Shown in pieces: positions 12,531-24,039 of a stretch of 64,000 bases of DNA. The stretch is from Xenopus tropicalis. Its lineage: Eukaryota > Chordata > Amphibia > Anura > Pipidae. The notes beneath the pieces are model-generated. The model made no database searches and had not been told where the DNA came from. It saw only the letters and a program-made list of their open reading frames with translations. The stretch covers positions 52,775,358 to 52,839,357 of the forward strand of contig NC_030683.2 in assembly GCF_000004195.4 (NCBI RefSeq), in the 5' to 3' direction. A program made the position numbers and the translations under genes. Positions within the stretch are counted from its first letter, which is position 1. Each line of letters starts with the position of its first letter.

Positions 12531-13638
12531 GTCATTTCAAGGGGAGAGGGGAAGGAGAGAAGGGGATGCTGGGGTGGAGGGAAGGGGGCCAATTCACATT
12601 TAAAGTAGTAATGCGGGTAAGTGTTCAGATAGCCAAGGGGTCCACACTTTAACAGATTTTTGGGGACATCCTTTACTTAAGTATGTGTCAGGTGATATAA
12701 GGGGACTGAGCTGTTAATCATTTCAATCCATTGTCTATTTTTAGGGGGTTGTGCTGACTTCTATTTAAGTGCTATTTAAGTCTTTTTGCTTGTATAAAGA
12801 GGAAGCATAATAGCGTTCTTTCTGCTATAGTGGGGGCTGTTTCTTCAACTTGAGTACTATGAGTGCTAATAGACGGCTGATTACTTCAAATATTTTTTAC
12901 CAGAATGTTTTAATGGTGGAACGCTCCAAAACCATATGTATGTAGTCAGCTGGAGCATGCAAACACTTTGGACAAATATTAGGGATATTAGGGTTTATCA
13001 AGTAGAGTCTATGGGGGGTTACATAGGTTCTATGAAGAAATCTAAATTGGATGATCTTATCTTTTAAGCTGACTGTGTAGTAAGATTCTAGGATCTCGGT
13101 CCACATTTCAGGTGTCAGATTAGGGGTATCTTTGTTCCATTTTTCATATAGTTTGCTAAGTACTGGGTTGCCTTGTTTATTGAGTAATGAGTATAATTGG
13201 GATACTGGTTTGGATAGGTTTTGTTCAAAGATCATTTCTTCAATTCTTCTGGGGGTGATGTATTTTTATCAGTGCCAAATTGGGCTTGCAGAGCATGGCG
13301 TAATTGTAATAATCTAAAAATCATTTTATTGGGTGAATTGAATTTTTCCTTAAGGATGTTAAAGGTGGGCATTTCTCCCTGTTCCATGACCTGTCCAAGA
13401 TATTTTATTTGGTATTTAGCCCAAATTTGGGGGTTGCGAATTGTTAGGCGGTGGGGAAGTTGTGGGTTATACCAAAGGGGTGCATTTTTTTGAATGCCAG
13501 TTTTTATTCCTGGGAAAATAGAGGAGTGCCATTGTAGTTTTTATAAAACTGTTTCATATTTCCTAGTGCCCCAATATAGTACATTTTTAAGTAACAAGAT
13601 AACAAGCTGGGCTTCCAGTACAGTGGCTGCATTGTTAA

Positions 13639-13798
13639 CAGCGCCGGATTTTAAATCCGGGCGCCCCTAGGAGAAGTCCCCAGTGCTCCGTATGGGAGCA
13701 AAATGTCAGATTTTTTGTGCGGCGGGGCGGCATGCCGCCCCTAAGTTTCTGCCGCCCTAGGCCCGGGCCTTTGTGGCCTCGCCACAAATCCGGGCCTG
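13639..13798. mobile_element. Small hAT-like MITE inserted in the LINE (160 bp)
   Basis: The insert is bounded by an exact 8-bp duplication ATTGTTAA (13631-13638 and 13799-13806). It has short terminal inverted repeats, CAGCGCCGGATTT at the left and AAATCCGGGCCTG at the right. An 8-bp target duplication with a CAG-starting terminus is typical of the hAT superfamily. It is GC-rich, unlike its surroundings, and splits the LINE reading frame, so it is younger than the LINE. Confidence 0.85.
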
Positions 13799-14078
13799 AT
13801 TGTTAATGGATGGGGCAGCCTACCACCATGCATTTACTAATTTTGTGGCTAAGTAATAGAAAAACATGTTTGGGGCAGCTAGGCCACCCATATCAATGGT
13901 ATTTTGCAACTTTGTTAGAGCTGTCCTTGGTGGAGATGCAGCCCAATATAACATAGATAATAAGTATTTAAGTTTGCAAAAGAATCCCCTATGTATCATG
14001 ACAAGTGCTTGCCGGAATAAATATGTAAATTTGGGTAGAAGAATCATTTTGGAAAGATTGATATGGCCCAGAAGTGTT

Positions 14079-14665
14079 GGAGGGAGATTACACCATGCTT
14101 TGCTCTTATTTTCAACCACTGATAGTAAGGGTGTGAGATTAAGCCCTACATATTTCTCTATATCTCTATTTATATATACCCCTAGATATTTAATTGTAAT
14201 GGTCCATTGAAGAAAAGATTTATATCTTTGTTTATCTACCTGGAAAGTGTCTATAGGAAAAATTATTGATTTGTGTTGGAGGGAGATTACACCATGCTTT
14301 GCTCTTATTTTCAAACCAGTGATAGTAGGGGTGTGAGATTAAGCCTACATATTTCTCTATATCTCTATTTATTAAATTGTGGCTCAAGGTAAAAAATGTA
14401 ATTTAAGTATTCAAGGGCCACTAGATGTGGCTGGGCCCCACAGTAAATATAGTTTGGGCCCCTAAGATTGACCTATTCTACCAAGATATATTGAAATTGC
14501 TCTATAATTATGGCCCTATTGGGCCCCCCTGCACCCACAAGGTCTGCTTCCTCTATAGTTATGCCCCCTGGATATTTAATTGTAATGGTCCATTGAAGAG
14601 AAGCTTTATATCTTTGTTCGGCTAGCTGGAAAAAGTGTCTATGGGAGAAATTATTGATTTGATTT
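14079..14665. repeat. Local tandem duplication inside the LINE
   Basis: A segment beginning GGAGGGAGATTACACCATGC at about 14079 is repeated from about 14278. The second copy is interrupted at about 14377-14572 by an inserted GGGCCC-rich repeat and then resumes at 'GATATTTAATTGTAATGGTC'. The copies differ at only a few positions, so the duplication is later than the LINE and earlier than the inserted repeat. Confidence 0.75.
14380..14572 (-). repeat. GGGCCC-rich interspersed repeat, copy 1
   Basis: About 190 bases containing 'GGCCCTATTGGGCCCCCCTG' and 'TATAGTTATGCCCCCTG'. The same sequence occurs in the opposite orientation at 15220-15415. It has no coding potential. Confidence 0.75.
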
Positions 14666-15219
14666 TGATTTTTGATTTTGAATTTATTTTTAATCCGGAG
14701 TAACCCGTGTGATTAATTAAGAGCCGATTCTAGAGCCTTGTTGGGGTTTTCCAGAAACAGCATACTATCGTCTGCATATGTTGCAACAGTTTCAATAAGT
14801 GGTCCTAGCTGAAGCCCCTTAACTGATACTGTGAAGGGAAAGGTTCCATTGCAATAGCAAATAATAAGGGGGAGAGGGGGCATCCCTGCCTAGTGCCCCT
14901 AGAAATCAAGAAAGGATATGAAATTGTCTGGTTTGTTTTGATACGGGCAAGAGGGTTTTTAAAAAGGGCAGAGGCCCATTTTTGGAAATTTGTGCCTATG
15001 TCCATTATCTCCATGGTGGTCCAAAGATAAATCCACTCCACGGAGTCTAATGCTTTTTTGTTACCAAGGGTTGACCCTATGCCCAGAGTTGTCATGTGCA
15101 AATTTGTGAAAAGTCTACGAATATGTATATCAGTTGTGTGACCTGGTTAACGGGCCCTTTTTACCATCTAATATCATATTTTACAATAAGGGGTAAAACA
15201 TTCCCTTTATCGTGGTCCC

Positions 15220-15415
15220 TCGGGGGCATAACTATAGAGAAAGCAGACCGTGTGGGTGCAGGGGGGCCCAATAGGGCCATAATTATAGAGCAATTTCAAT
15301 ATATCTTGGTGGAATAGGTCAACCTTAGGGGCCCAAAATATATTTGCTGTGGGCCCAGCCCCAGGCCCCTGAATATTTAAACTACATCTTTTACCTTGAG
15401 CCACAAGTTTGGGAT
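15220..15415 (+). repeat. GGGCCC-rich interspersed repeat, copy 2 (inverted)
   Basis: Begins 'CGGGGGCATAACTATAGAG' and ends '...ACCTTGAGCCACAA', the inverse of copy 1. Together the two copies flank the reverse-transcriptase end of the LINE relic. Confidence 0.75.
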
Positions 15416-15471
15416 GTTCTGTGTGTTCAATCACTGATCACCTGACAAGAAATAATGTAGGTTCACGCCAT

Positions 15472-15690
15472 TAAAGGAACAGTAACAACAAAATATGAAA
15501 TTGTTTTAAAGTAATTAAAATACAATGTACTATTGCCCTTCACTGGTAAAACTAATCGGTTTACTTCAGAAACACTACTGTAGTTTATATGGACAAGCAT
15601 CTGTGTAGTAATGTAGGCATTGGAAATAGGGCTAAATTGCGTAACAGATAAGCTCTCCATTAAATGGCTGCCCCCTCAGCTACACAACAG
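15472..15690 (+). repeat. Half copy of a TTAA-flanked palindromic MITE
   Basis: Starts with TTAAAGGAACAGTAACA and matches the right half of the complete element at 51676-52092, read on the opposite strand. Shared segments include 'AAAGTAATTAAAATACAATGTA' (allowing small differences) and 'GCAGATAAGCT'-like sequence. The second half is lost or too diverged. Confidence 0.65.
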
Positions 15691-15702
15691 CTTGTTATAA
15701 AC

Positions 15703-15985
15703 CAAAGGTCCCCAACCTTTTTCACCTGTGAGCCACATTCAAATGTGAAGAAAGTTAGGGTGCAACACAAGCATAAAAAATAGTTCCTGGGGGTGCCAAA
15801 TATGCATTGTAATTGCCTATTTGATTGCCCCTATGTGAACTGGCAAAGGTTCAGGAGGTTCGGTTTGGCAGTACAACTGGTTTTTATGTAACCAAAACTT
15901 GCCACTTAGCCAGGATTTAAAAAATAAGCACCTGCTTTGAGGGTACTGGGAGCAACATCCAAGGGGTTGGGGAGCAACATGAGAG
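15703..15985 (+). repeat. 'CCCCAACC...GAGCCACAT' interspersed repeat, copy 1
   Basis: Contains 'GGTCCCCAACCTTTTTCACC', 'TTCCTGGGGGTGCCAAATA' and 'GAGCAACATCCAAGGGGTTG'. The same family recurs at 23479-23740. I recognise it as a frequent frog interspersed repeat; its transposon class is unsettled. Confidence 0.65.
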
Positions 15986-15986
15986 A

Positions 15987-16203
15987 GCACATTCTCAAGC
16001 AAAAAACCCCCATATGTAATTAAAGGTTAGTACCTTTATTTACATATGGGGTTTATTGCTTGAGAATGTGTCCAGGAGCGGTAGCCTATAGCAACCAATA
16101 TGTTTGCTTTTAAACAGATGACCAGTAAATTCTACCTGCTGGTTGGTTGCTATGGGTTACTGTTCCTAGGCAAACCTAGTGCCTTTTATTACATAACCCC
16201 ATG
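15987..16203. repeat. Inverted repeat plus '..AGCAACCAAT..' MITE fragment
   Basis: 15987-16069 is an inverted repeat in which 'ACATTCTCAAGCAA' through 'CCCATATGTAA' returns as 'TTACATATGGGG..TTGCTTGAGAATGT'. It is followed by a segment with 'TAGCAACCAATATG...GGTTGGTTGCTATGGGTTA', itself partly palindromic. A related copy lies at 25708-25872. Confidence 0.6.
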
Positions 16204-16429
16204 AGAATTATGTTGGGTTGACTTTCCTTTGACTTCAGCTTATTCTTCTGCTTTTTGTTCTTCTTCTTAGGGCCCCCCCATTTTCTAAACGCTATTCCTC
16301 CTACAGTTTTAGGGGTACAACACCCAAACTCCACACTTCTTCGCCCTATAGTGGAGCAGGTTGCTTGTGCTTTTCTAAGCGATCCCACAGGGATCTTTTC
16401 GTGGCACCGCTCGAACACCCCAATTTTTC

Positions 16430-18475
16430 CATTGACTTTGACAGGAAGATTTATAAACTGCTGCCAACAACAGCCAATCAAATTTCACCCATTGACTTTA
16501 ATGGGGAAATTGAAACTGCTGCCAATTTTACAGCTTTGAGGCGACACTCCCCAAACTTGAATCACATATTCATGGGATCAGCCTGAATGAAAATATGATG
16601 ATTGTTGGATGCCCAAAAGTGGGCAGAGCTGTGAACAGCCAATCAGATTTTACCTATTGACTTAGAGGAAATCCAACCTGCTGCCATTCTCACAGTAATA
16701 ACACCGGGGGTCCCCAAACTTTGCAGAATTAGGCACCAGGTAACTGCAGTTCAAGATTAGAAAAAGTGGGTGGAGCCACCAACAGCCAATCAGATTTTAC
16801 CTATTGATTTCAATGGGAAAATTCAACCTGCTGCCATTCTCACAGTATTAACCCCAGGGTCCCCAAACTTTTCACTGTTGATCACTAGAGGACTGCAGTT
16901 TTAGTTTTGAAAAAGTGGGCAGAGCCACCAACGGCCAATCAGGTTTTAACTATTGAATTTTATTGGTTTGATGCTAGGGTTCCCAAACTTTGCCAGTCAC
17001 TGAGTGACTTTGTACTCAAGGTTACAAAAAGTGGGCGGGGCCGTCAAAAGCCAATCACAATTCTTTCATTGTTTTCAGTGGGGAAATTTTAACTGCTGCC
17101 ATTCTCACATGTTTAATGTCAGGGTCCCCAAACTTTGCACAGTTTGTCACTGGGTGACTATGTTCCAACTTTAGAAAAGTGGGTTGGGCCAATAACAGCC
17201 TCAGATTTCAACTATAGACTTCATACGTTTAAATTTAAACATCTGCCATTCTTTAAATATCAATACTAAGGTCCCCAAACTTTGCAGAGCTAGTCACCAG
17301 GTAACTGCAGATTTAGAAAAAGGGTGGAGCCACCAACAGCCAATCAGATTTTAATTATTGATTTTCAATGGGGAAATTCAACCTGCTGCCATTACAATAT
17401 TAACACCAGGGTCACTAGGGGACTGCATTTTAAGTTTTAAAAAGTGGGTGGAGCCACCAACAGCCAATCAGACTTCAACTATTGAATTTTTTTGGTTTAA
17501 ATTTAAAATGCTTCCTTTCTCACACTATTTATGTCAGGGTTCCCAAACTTTGCACAGTCAGTCACTGGGGGGATTGCAGTTCAAAAGTAGAAAAAGTGGG
17601 TTGGGCCACTAACAGCCAATCAGATTTCATCCATTGAATTTTATTGGTTTAAAATTAAAATGCTGCCATTCGCTGACTACATATTCAGGGTTAGAACAAG
17701 TGGGCAGAGCCACCAACAGTCAATCCATTTCCACTCATTAAATTTCATTGGTTTATATTTAAACTGATGCCATTATTTAAGTATTAATTCCAGGGTTGTT
17801 AAAGTTTCCAAAGTCACTGGGTATATGCCGTTCAAGTGGGTGGAGCCACTAACAGCCAATCACATTTCACCTATTTACTTTCAATGGTGAAGTGTAAAAT
17901 GCTGTCAGTCCCACAAATTTTACGCTTGAGTCCCCAAACTTTGCAAAGTTGGTCACTGGGGGGATTGCAGTTCAAAAATAGAAAAAGTGGGTTGGGTCAC
18001 TAACAGCCAATCAGATTTCATCCATTGAATTTTATTGGTTTAAAATTAAAATGCTGCCATTCGCACACTATTTATGCCAGGGTTCCCACTGTTTGTCACT
18101 GGGTGACTTCATCTCAAGGTTAGAAAAAGTGGGCACACCCACCAACCACCAATCACAATTTACCTATTGCCTTTTATTGGTTTAAATTTAAACTGCTGCC
18201 GTTCTTTAACTATTAATCCTAGGGTCCCTAAACTTTGCAGAGTTAGTCACTGGGTAACTGCAGTTCCAGGGTAGAAAAAGTGGGCGGAGCCACCAACCGC
18301 CAATCAGATGTCACTTTTTGACTTTCAGTGGGGAAATTTTAATTGCTGCCATTTAAACACTATTAAAACCAGGTTCCCCAAACTTCACAGTGGTTTTAAC
18401 TATATAACTGTGGTCCAAAGTTAGAAAAAGTAGGCGGAGCCAACAACAGATCAGATTTAATTCAGTGACTTCACG
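16430..18475 (+). repeat. Tandem array of about 15 degenerate units (mean about 141 bp)
   Basis: The unit runs 'CCCCAAACTTTGCAGAGT.AGTCACTGGGTAACTGCAGTT', then 'AGAAAAAGTGGGCGGAGCCA', then 'CCAACAGCCAATCAGATTT', then 'ATTGACTTTCAATGGGGAAATT', then 'CTGCTGCCATTCTCACA'. I count about 15 'GCCAATCA'-type blocks from 16471 to 18445, 100-170 bases apart. Units differ by substitutions and indels. Almost every unit has a CCAAT box on the plus strand, and most have a GTGGGCGGAGC block resembling a GC box. No open frame is conserved across units, so I read it as a minisatellite or satellite-like array, not a coding repeat. Confidence 0.88.
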
Positions 18476-18489
18476 TTTTCAAACCCTTA

Positions 18490-20900
18490 ACCTATATAGC
18501 CTACTTCCTCCCCCTTGCGATTGTCTTTTTTCCTTTGTCCTTCTACTGCCTGACAGAGCTGCTACATGGAGACCTGCCATAGCTTCAGTCTTGCATGTGA
18601 TGCAGTCATAGTTATACAACATTAAGAAATCCCTAAAGCAGGGAGTAGATAGGGACAGTATAATAAAGTCCCTAGCGGATCTCAAACTTGCCACAGATTT
18701 TGTTGCAGGTGCCTCCATTGATTTAGTCAAGACCTCATCCAGAGCTCTATCTCTGTCCCTATGTTCTAGGAGGGCAATATGCCTTTTGAGGCTGATATGC
18801 TCTTTGACTCCAAATTAGAGAACCTTATAAAAAATGATTACAGCACGGAAAAGTGTTTTCCTGCCTTTAAAAACGCAAACCAAACGTTTCATCAGATTCC
18901 TTTAAGGAGAGACAAAGATAGTAATTTCGTGACAGATCAACCTTTAGAGAGCAAAGGTGTTATAGACCTAGATGAGAATATACACAGTTGCAAGGTTGAA
19001 AGAGAGCTTAGAGTAAATCCTCTAGATCCGCCAGAAGCATTTCTGAGGTTTCATGAAAGAACCACTTCGTCATATCACAGATCCCACACAACAGATAAAA
19101 AAGGAAAATAATCTTTGCTTACGTGAAGCAGTTAAAGTTACAGGGAGCAATCACAGTGATGCTAAGCTTTCAAGATAAAGAAAGACAGGCAACTTCGGAC
19201 CAATTCTAGACATAAGGAAGTTGAACAAGCATTTCACTGCAAAACTGTTTAAAATGGAGTCACTCTTAAAAAATCATTTCAGAGATCATGCCAGAAGATC
19301 AGATGCTGTCCATAGAGTTAAAAGATGTGTACTTCACACCCGAAGTTTCTTCATTTGACAGTGGGTCAGCATCGGTATTATCAATTCATTTGACTATCAT
19401 TTGGCTTCTCACTCCCAACAAGGGTGTATTCAAAGAACCTGATGAAGGAATTAAAGAAACAGGGGATCAACATGTATAACTATGAATCTGGGGGCTAGAT
19501 TTTGTACAAACTTGGCAATTGTGACTATGCCAGAAGAGAAGAAAATAAAGATCAAGCAGAAGGTTTCTTAGATGACGAGCAATATATGTACAGCAAAACA
19601 GTACATGAGTGTAACAAGTCTATTGATTTTAACAATACCAATGGTGCAATGGGCAACATGGAATACAAAAATTCTACAAAAATAATTTTTTTTTTGGTGC
19701 CAAAGCTTCACAGATTCATGCTCTAGCTCTCAAGGCATGGAATTTGAAAGGAAAAGAATAAGGAAATCAGGTCAAATAAAACCAGTAGTAGAGACAATGA
19801 TGAACTCTTGAAAAAGTTCTACAAATAAGACATATGAAAAGTCATGGAGAGTGTTCATGGATTATTTTAAGAAGAAAGATCTTTTTGTGGAAGATATGAC
19901 GATATCATAAATACTGTTTTTTTGAGAAAGAGAGGTCTAGAGAAAGGCCACAGTTTATGAACCTTAAAATTTCAGGTTTTGGCCATTTCAGCCTTTATGG
20001 GCAAGGTTTGGGCTTAGAAGCCATCTGTGATACAATTCATGGCAGCTATCTTCAGGTTAAAACCTGTAAGAGAAACATATCTCCATTTAAAGATATAATA
20101 AGATATATTTCATTATCTCCATGTAGAATGTACCTTTACTATTAGATGCCTTAACAGAGCAACCTTTTGAGACACTACAGGTGTCAGACACGATGCTAAC
20201 TAACAATCTTATTAACTGCAGTAACATCAGCGAGGAGAGTGAGTTGTGAGCCTTGTCAGCTCAAGAATATGTGCAGTCGTATTGGTGGAAGCACATAAGA
20301 ATATAACCAAAAAGATAAAAATATATATAGTGCAAATCAAAATGATAAAAAGTTGAAGAATTTTGAAAAAAAGTTGTCAGCTCAAGAGCCTTTTACAATT
20401 ATTCACTTGGATAAGGTCATATTAAGAATGAATCCAGCTTCTGCCATAGGTGTTGACACCATTTCTCTTAAACACAGAGATTGTACTCCTTCATATTTTC
20501 CAGAATCTCAGACTGATCAGGAAAGGAAGTGGAATACTACTGATCTGGTCAGATGCTTATCCATTTCTTAGGAAAGAACAGCCAGTTTGAGAAATTCTCA
20601 CAACTATTTGTAATTCTTTCAGGAGTAAGGAAAGGTAAAGCTGCAGCCACTTTGACCATAATTACAACTATCCAGAATGCTTATTTGTTAAAAGGAAAAC
20701 AGTTACTGGAGGGGATTAAAGGCACACAGTCAGAGCTGTAAGTACTTCATGGGCTGTTGAGGCGCATATACCTCCAGAGGAAGTGTGCAAAGCTGCTACA
20801 TGGAGTTCCTTCTCAACCTTTTTTGAAACATCATTTGGACATTAGGTCAACACCTGAATAAAAGTTTGTTGAACAAAGTGTTTTGACAGCTGTCCAGTCC
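18490..20900 (+). pseudogene. DIRS-like tyrosine-recombinase retrotransposon relic
   Basis: DIRS-type elements copy through reverse transcriptase but integrate with a tyrosine recombinase. Fragments appear in order on the plus strand. At 18780 'PFEADMLF.SKLE' resembles the C-terminal end of DIRS gag. At 19190-19240 'FGPILDIRKLNKHF' and at 19290-19350 'MLSIELKDVYF' match RT segments; the first Asp of the usual D-L-K-D-A-Y box reads Glu. At about 20200 'LTAVTSARRVS' and at 20370-20570 'LSAQEPFTIIHLDKVILR' match the recombinase. At 20723-20734 codons for H-T-V-R keep the HxxR catalytic pair, followed by 'TSWAVEAHIPPEEVCKAATW'. The later 'HHLDI' has His where the catalytic Tyr is expected. Many stops and frameshifts make it non-functional. 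The inverted and split terminal repeats are not delimited. Confidence 0.82.
20255..20385. repeat. Small insertion or duplication inside the recombinase relic
   Basis: 'TTGTCAGCTCAAGA' occurs at about 20258 and again at about 20374, with roughly 115 bases of AT-rich sequence between. The recombinase frame resumes after the second copy, so this is either an insertion with a target duplication of about 14 bases or a local duplication. Confidence 0.55.
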
Positions 20901-20915
20901 TTCAGAAAATAAAGA

Positions 20916-20932
20916 TTTTTTTTTTTTTTTTT
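20916..20932. repeat. Poly(T) tract
   Basis: An uninterrupted run of T at the right edge of the DIRS relic. Confidence 0.8.
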
Positions 20933-20999
20933 GGCATGCTAAATGATTGTACCTTTCTTGTTTTAGCCCTCTCTTTAATATTGCTTATACTGTATATTG

Positions 21000-21215
21000 C
21001 TTAAATATTGCTTTTGGTGTTACAGTTACAGGAAGAAGTGTAAGAACAAAAGACACAGCTTTGTCCATTCATTGGCTGATGTAACATACAGTATTTGTGC
21101 CCTTGTTTGAGTGAGCACAGTGACTCATATGTGCCAGAAAGCAGACTTTAGTATGGCACCTTTTTTTAAATGGCACTTTTCTATATGTGATTATCTAATA
21201 GCACATACATCTGGA
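21000..21215 (+). repeat. Fragment of the '..CAGGAAGAAGTGT..' MITE family
   Basis: Contains 'ACAGGAAGAAGTGTAAGAAC', 'GTCCATTCATTGGCTGATGT' and 'TTTCTATATGTG', closely matching the interior of the copy at 33250-33735. It has no coding potential. Confidence 0.6.
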
Positions 21216-22658
21216 AAGCTGCAATAAAAAGGCTTAAGTTATGCAAAAATGTTTTAAATATAGGCTTTTTTATGGGATATATTTTTTAAAAGAAGTCGGC
21301 AATGCTCCATTTAAAATAATTTGTGCCCATAACTCCTCTAACATCATCTTCAATTCCACTGTACCCTTATTTAAAAAGACCCATTACATTCATATTGGGT
21401 TTTTTCCCTTTGTTATGAAGCATGAGTGAGAATGATGCAACATACCAATTTTGACTCAATTTGAAACTTAAACCACAAAACCATTTTTATACACAAAAAT
21501 CAATGCATCCATTCTGAATTCTTCAAAAACTATATTTTCTCTCACAGTCTTTAGCAACACACAAAAATGCTGACAATAGAGGCCATTCAGAAATGTAATT
21601 TCAGCTGCAAATTCATTCTTAACCATAATGAAACATGCTCCCCATGATTCCAGTGTAATTGCAGCTATGCTCCAAGTTGCATCTTTTCATATTGTTGCCT
21701 ATGTACATCAAAACAGATGCAATTGTGCTTGTGTTTTGATACAAATTGGGTGCAAATTTCATCTAGAACTCTCCCAGTTCAAGTTGCACTACTTCCAGAG
21801 CACATGTTAGAAACAGTATTTACATCTGATGACTGGGCATAAGTCTGGTGTGCCTTTTGTTGCAACCAGGTGTGGAGCTAGTCGGGTTCAGGGTGGCAGT
21901 AGCTGCAGATTTTGGTCAGTAGGCACAGTTGCACGCCACTCATTAGAGGAGGAAGGATGGACACATTAGCAGCCACACTGAAGTGCAAAAGCATATTTGG
22001 AAACTATTCACCTTAATGAACAATGTCAATATGAAATCTCAAGTACGTCCATTTTATAGCTTCCTAATGGGTTTTATGGGGGCTGTTGTATTCATGCTGC
22101 GTAGGTTAAGTAATACGTATCACACACTGAGAACACCCTTGGTATTGATATTTCTAACTTATTTTTCTTTGTACACAAGGAATGTGGAATATGAAATGTT
22201 GCAAAGTGCTAATTTCCAGTCAATTTTTGAAGACATTACAAACTTTAGCACAGATTTAGTTATTTGAAATCTATTGGAAACAGTACTTCATACAAATAAA
22301 GTTTTTGTGCATCAATCTCAGCATTAGGGGGTTATGAAAAACAAATATATCCTCATTATGTGTTTTTGTATATTTCAAAGTCTCTAGATATTATGGGGTA
22401 GTTTTACTATAGAACTGGTTAATTCCAGTGGGATTCTTAGAAAAAAAAGAGACATAAAAGAGCCATAAAAACCATAATGCATTATTAATTTCGGGATTGT
22501 TACATACCACATACAATAGTTGGGTAACTATGTGCAAATGAAATATCAAAATCTCAAACTATTCAGAAGACATGTGGCATTCAGATTTACACAGACACAG
22601 GGTTTTCAAAATTAGTTGTGTTTTCCTACATATAAAAAAAGTTTAACTTATGTATACA
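21216..22658. other. Intergenic stretch, no gene recognised
   Basis: The best frame (21983-22267, 94 codons) includes a hydrophobic stretch but no conserved motif and no context that supports translation, so I leave it uncalled. The rest is AT-rich without delimitable repeats. Confidence 0.4.
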
Positions 22659-22930
22659 GGTATGGGATCCATTATTTGGAAACTCATTATCCAGAAAGCC
22701 CTCACTTACTGAAAGGCCATCTCTCAACAGACCCCATTTTAATCAAATAATTCACATTTCAAGAATGACTTTTTCTATTTAATAATAATACAGCACCTTG
22801 TACTTGATCCAGACTAAGATATAATTAATCATTAGTGGAGGCAAAACAATCCTACTGGGTTAATTTAATGTTTAAATTATTATTTAAAAAAATACTTGTG
22901 TTCAGAGCCACATAACTTCAGATTACAGAC
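22659..22930 (+). repeat. 'TATGGGACCTGTTATCCAG' repeat family, left part
   Basis: Starts 'ACAGGTATGGGATCCATTAT' and continues with 'GTACTTGATCCAGACTAAG' and 'CCTACTGGGTTAATTTAATG'. The same family occurs complete at 38267-38589 and 52787-53311. Its ends are inverted repeats of 'ACAGGTATGGGA', so it is a non-autonomous DNA transposon. Confidence 0.75.
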
Positions 22931-23478
22931 TACAGATATAGATGTACACACTAATTTAGACAAATCAAAAAGCATCATAAAAGATATCATGAAAATCTAG
23001 ACTGTTTTCCAAGGTAAACTAAAAGTTGTCTCTAAAATGCTTCTAGGTTGAAATACCAAAATTGATTGAAGAATTCCTTGTCCATTTACATATACATTAG
23101 TGGAAAATCAGCTGTCTATGATTGGTTAAGCCGAAAGGCTACCTTGAATTATCTGGTAAGAGCAGGTTTAGGGGGTATTTGCTGTGCTTAAGTTTCCCTT
23201 GGCCAGATAAAACCCATGGCCTTTTACAGTAGTAAGATCAAGTCAGTAATACAGCCTCCAGTAAGGAGATGTAGAGTGGTACCATGCTACCCACAAAAGT
23301 TCTCTTGTAACTGAATTGTGCCAGACAGGAAGGATACTCTATATTTGACAAGTGGACACCAATACAGATCAAAACAATATTAATAATACTCTATTTCCAA
23401 GACAAAGGACACATCTTGTTTTTTTCTGATTTATAGGAACTCTGACAATCTTCTCCACCTGCGACATGTTGTTTATGA
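22931..23478. other. Intergenic stretch, nothing recognised
   Basis: No coding support and no repeat that I can delimit. Confidence 0.4.
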
Positions 23479-23740
23479 CAGGGATCACCAACCTTTTTAA
23501 AAAAAAAACCTTGTGAGCCACACTTAGATGTAAAAAGTCTTGATGAGCTATACAAGCATGAAAAAGTCTTTTCGGGATGCCAATAAGGACTGTGGTTGGC
23601 AATTTGGTAACCCTATGTGGACCTCTAGCCTGCAGGAGGCTCTGTTTGGAGTAAAACGCTCTTCCAAAACCTATATCCAAGCTAGAAATGTAAAAATGGG
23701 CCTACTTTGCTCATGAGCCACTGGTTGGGGATCATTGGGT
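23479..23740 (+). repeat. 'ACCAACC...GAGCCAC' interspersed repeat, copy 2
   Basis: Same family as 15703-15985: 'GGGATCACCAACCTTTTT', 'GTGAGCCACACTTAGATGTA', 'GCAGGAGGCTCTGTTTGG', ending 'GAGCCACTGGTTGGGGATCA'. This copy keeps the right terminus. Confidence 0.68.
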
Positions 23741-24039
23741 TAAGGGGTGGCACAAAGGCTCAAAGATTGGAGCACCAATGTAAATGTTGTCTCCAGCCTC
23801 CTGGGTCTTTGAACTGCCCCCACAGCTGCAATAAATAATTATCCAGAGAGGTAAGTTTTGAGCCTGAAACAGACAGGTACATGCACACATGTTATATACC
23901 ACTAGGACTAGCACTTCATGTGAATCATGATGAAATGTATTTAATGCATATTGTGTAATAGTCCTTGAGAAATGTGCCAGTTGGGACCACAACTTCTCGA
24001 TGGCTTCTCAAATACTTGAAAACATTACACCCAGTTGCA

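Larger units (their letters stand above)
12540..15115 (-). pseudogene. L1-type LINE relic (ORF2 reverse transcriptase to C-terminus)
   Basis: Three minus-strand blocks read in order as the second half of a non-LTR retrotransposon ORF2. The 15101-14805 block has 'LDSVEW' (RT motif A region) and 'RGTRQGCPLSPLLF' (a hallmark of RT motif B). The codons for YADD, the RT catalytic box, lie at about 14765-14776. The 14314-13820 block has the post-RT 'YLGVYI...' and 'PP.TAL..LQ' type sequence. The 13235-12897 block has 'FLHRTY.TP.RL' followed by a CPKC...H cysteine-histidine motif, as in the C-terminus of L1/Tx1-clade ORF2. The frame is broken by stops, by a local duplication and by two inserted repeats. 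The 5' half (endonuclease and ORF1) is missing, consistent with 5' truncation. It is non-functional. Confidence 0.88.

Noticed and set aside
16430..18475. CRISPR-like or protein-coding repeat
   Set aside because: Eukaryotic context, units abut without unique spacers, and no conserved reading frame.
21983..22267. 94-codon frame with a hydrophobic segment
   Set aside because: Single short frame in AT-rich sequence, no family resemblance and no neighbouring exons.
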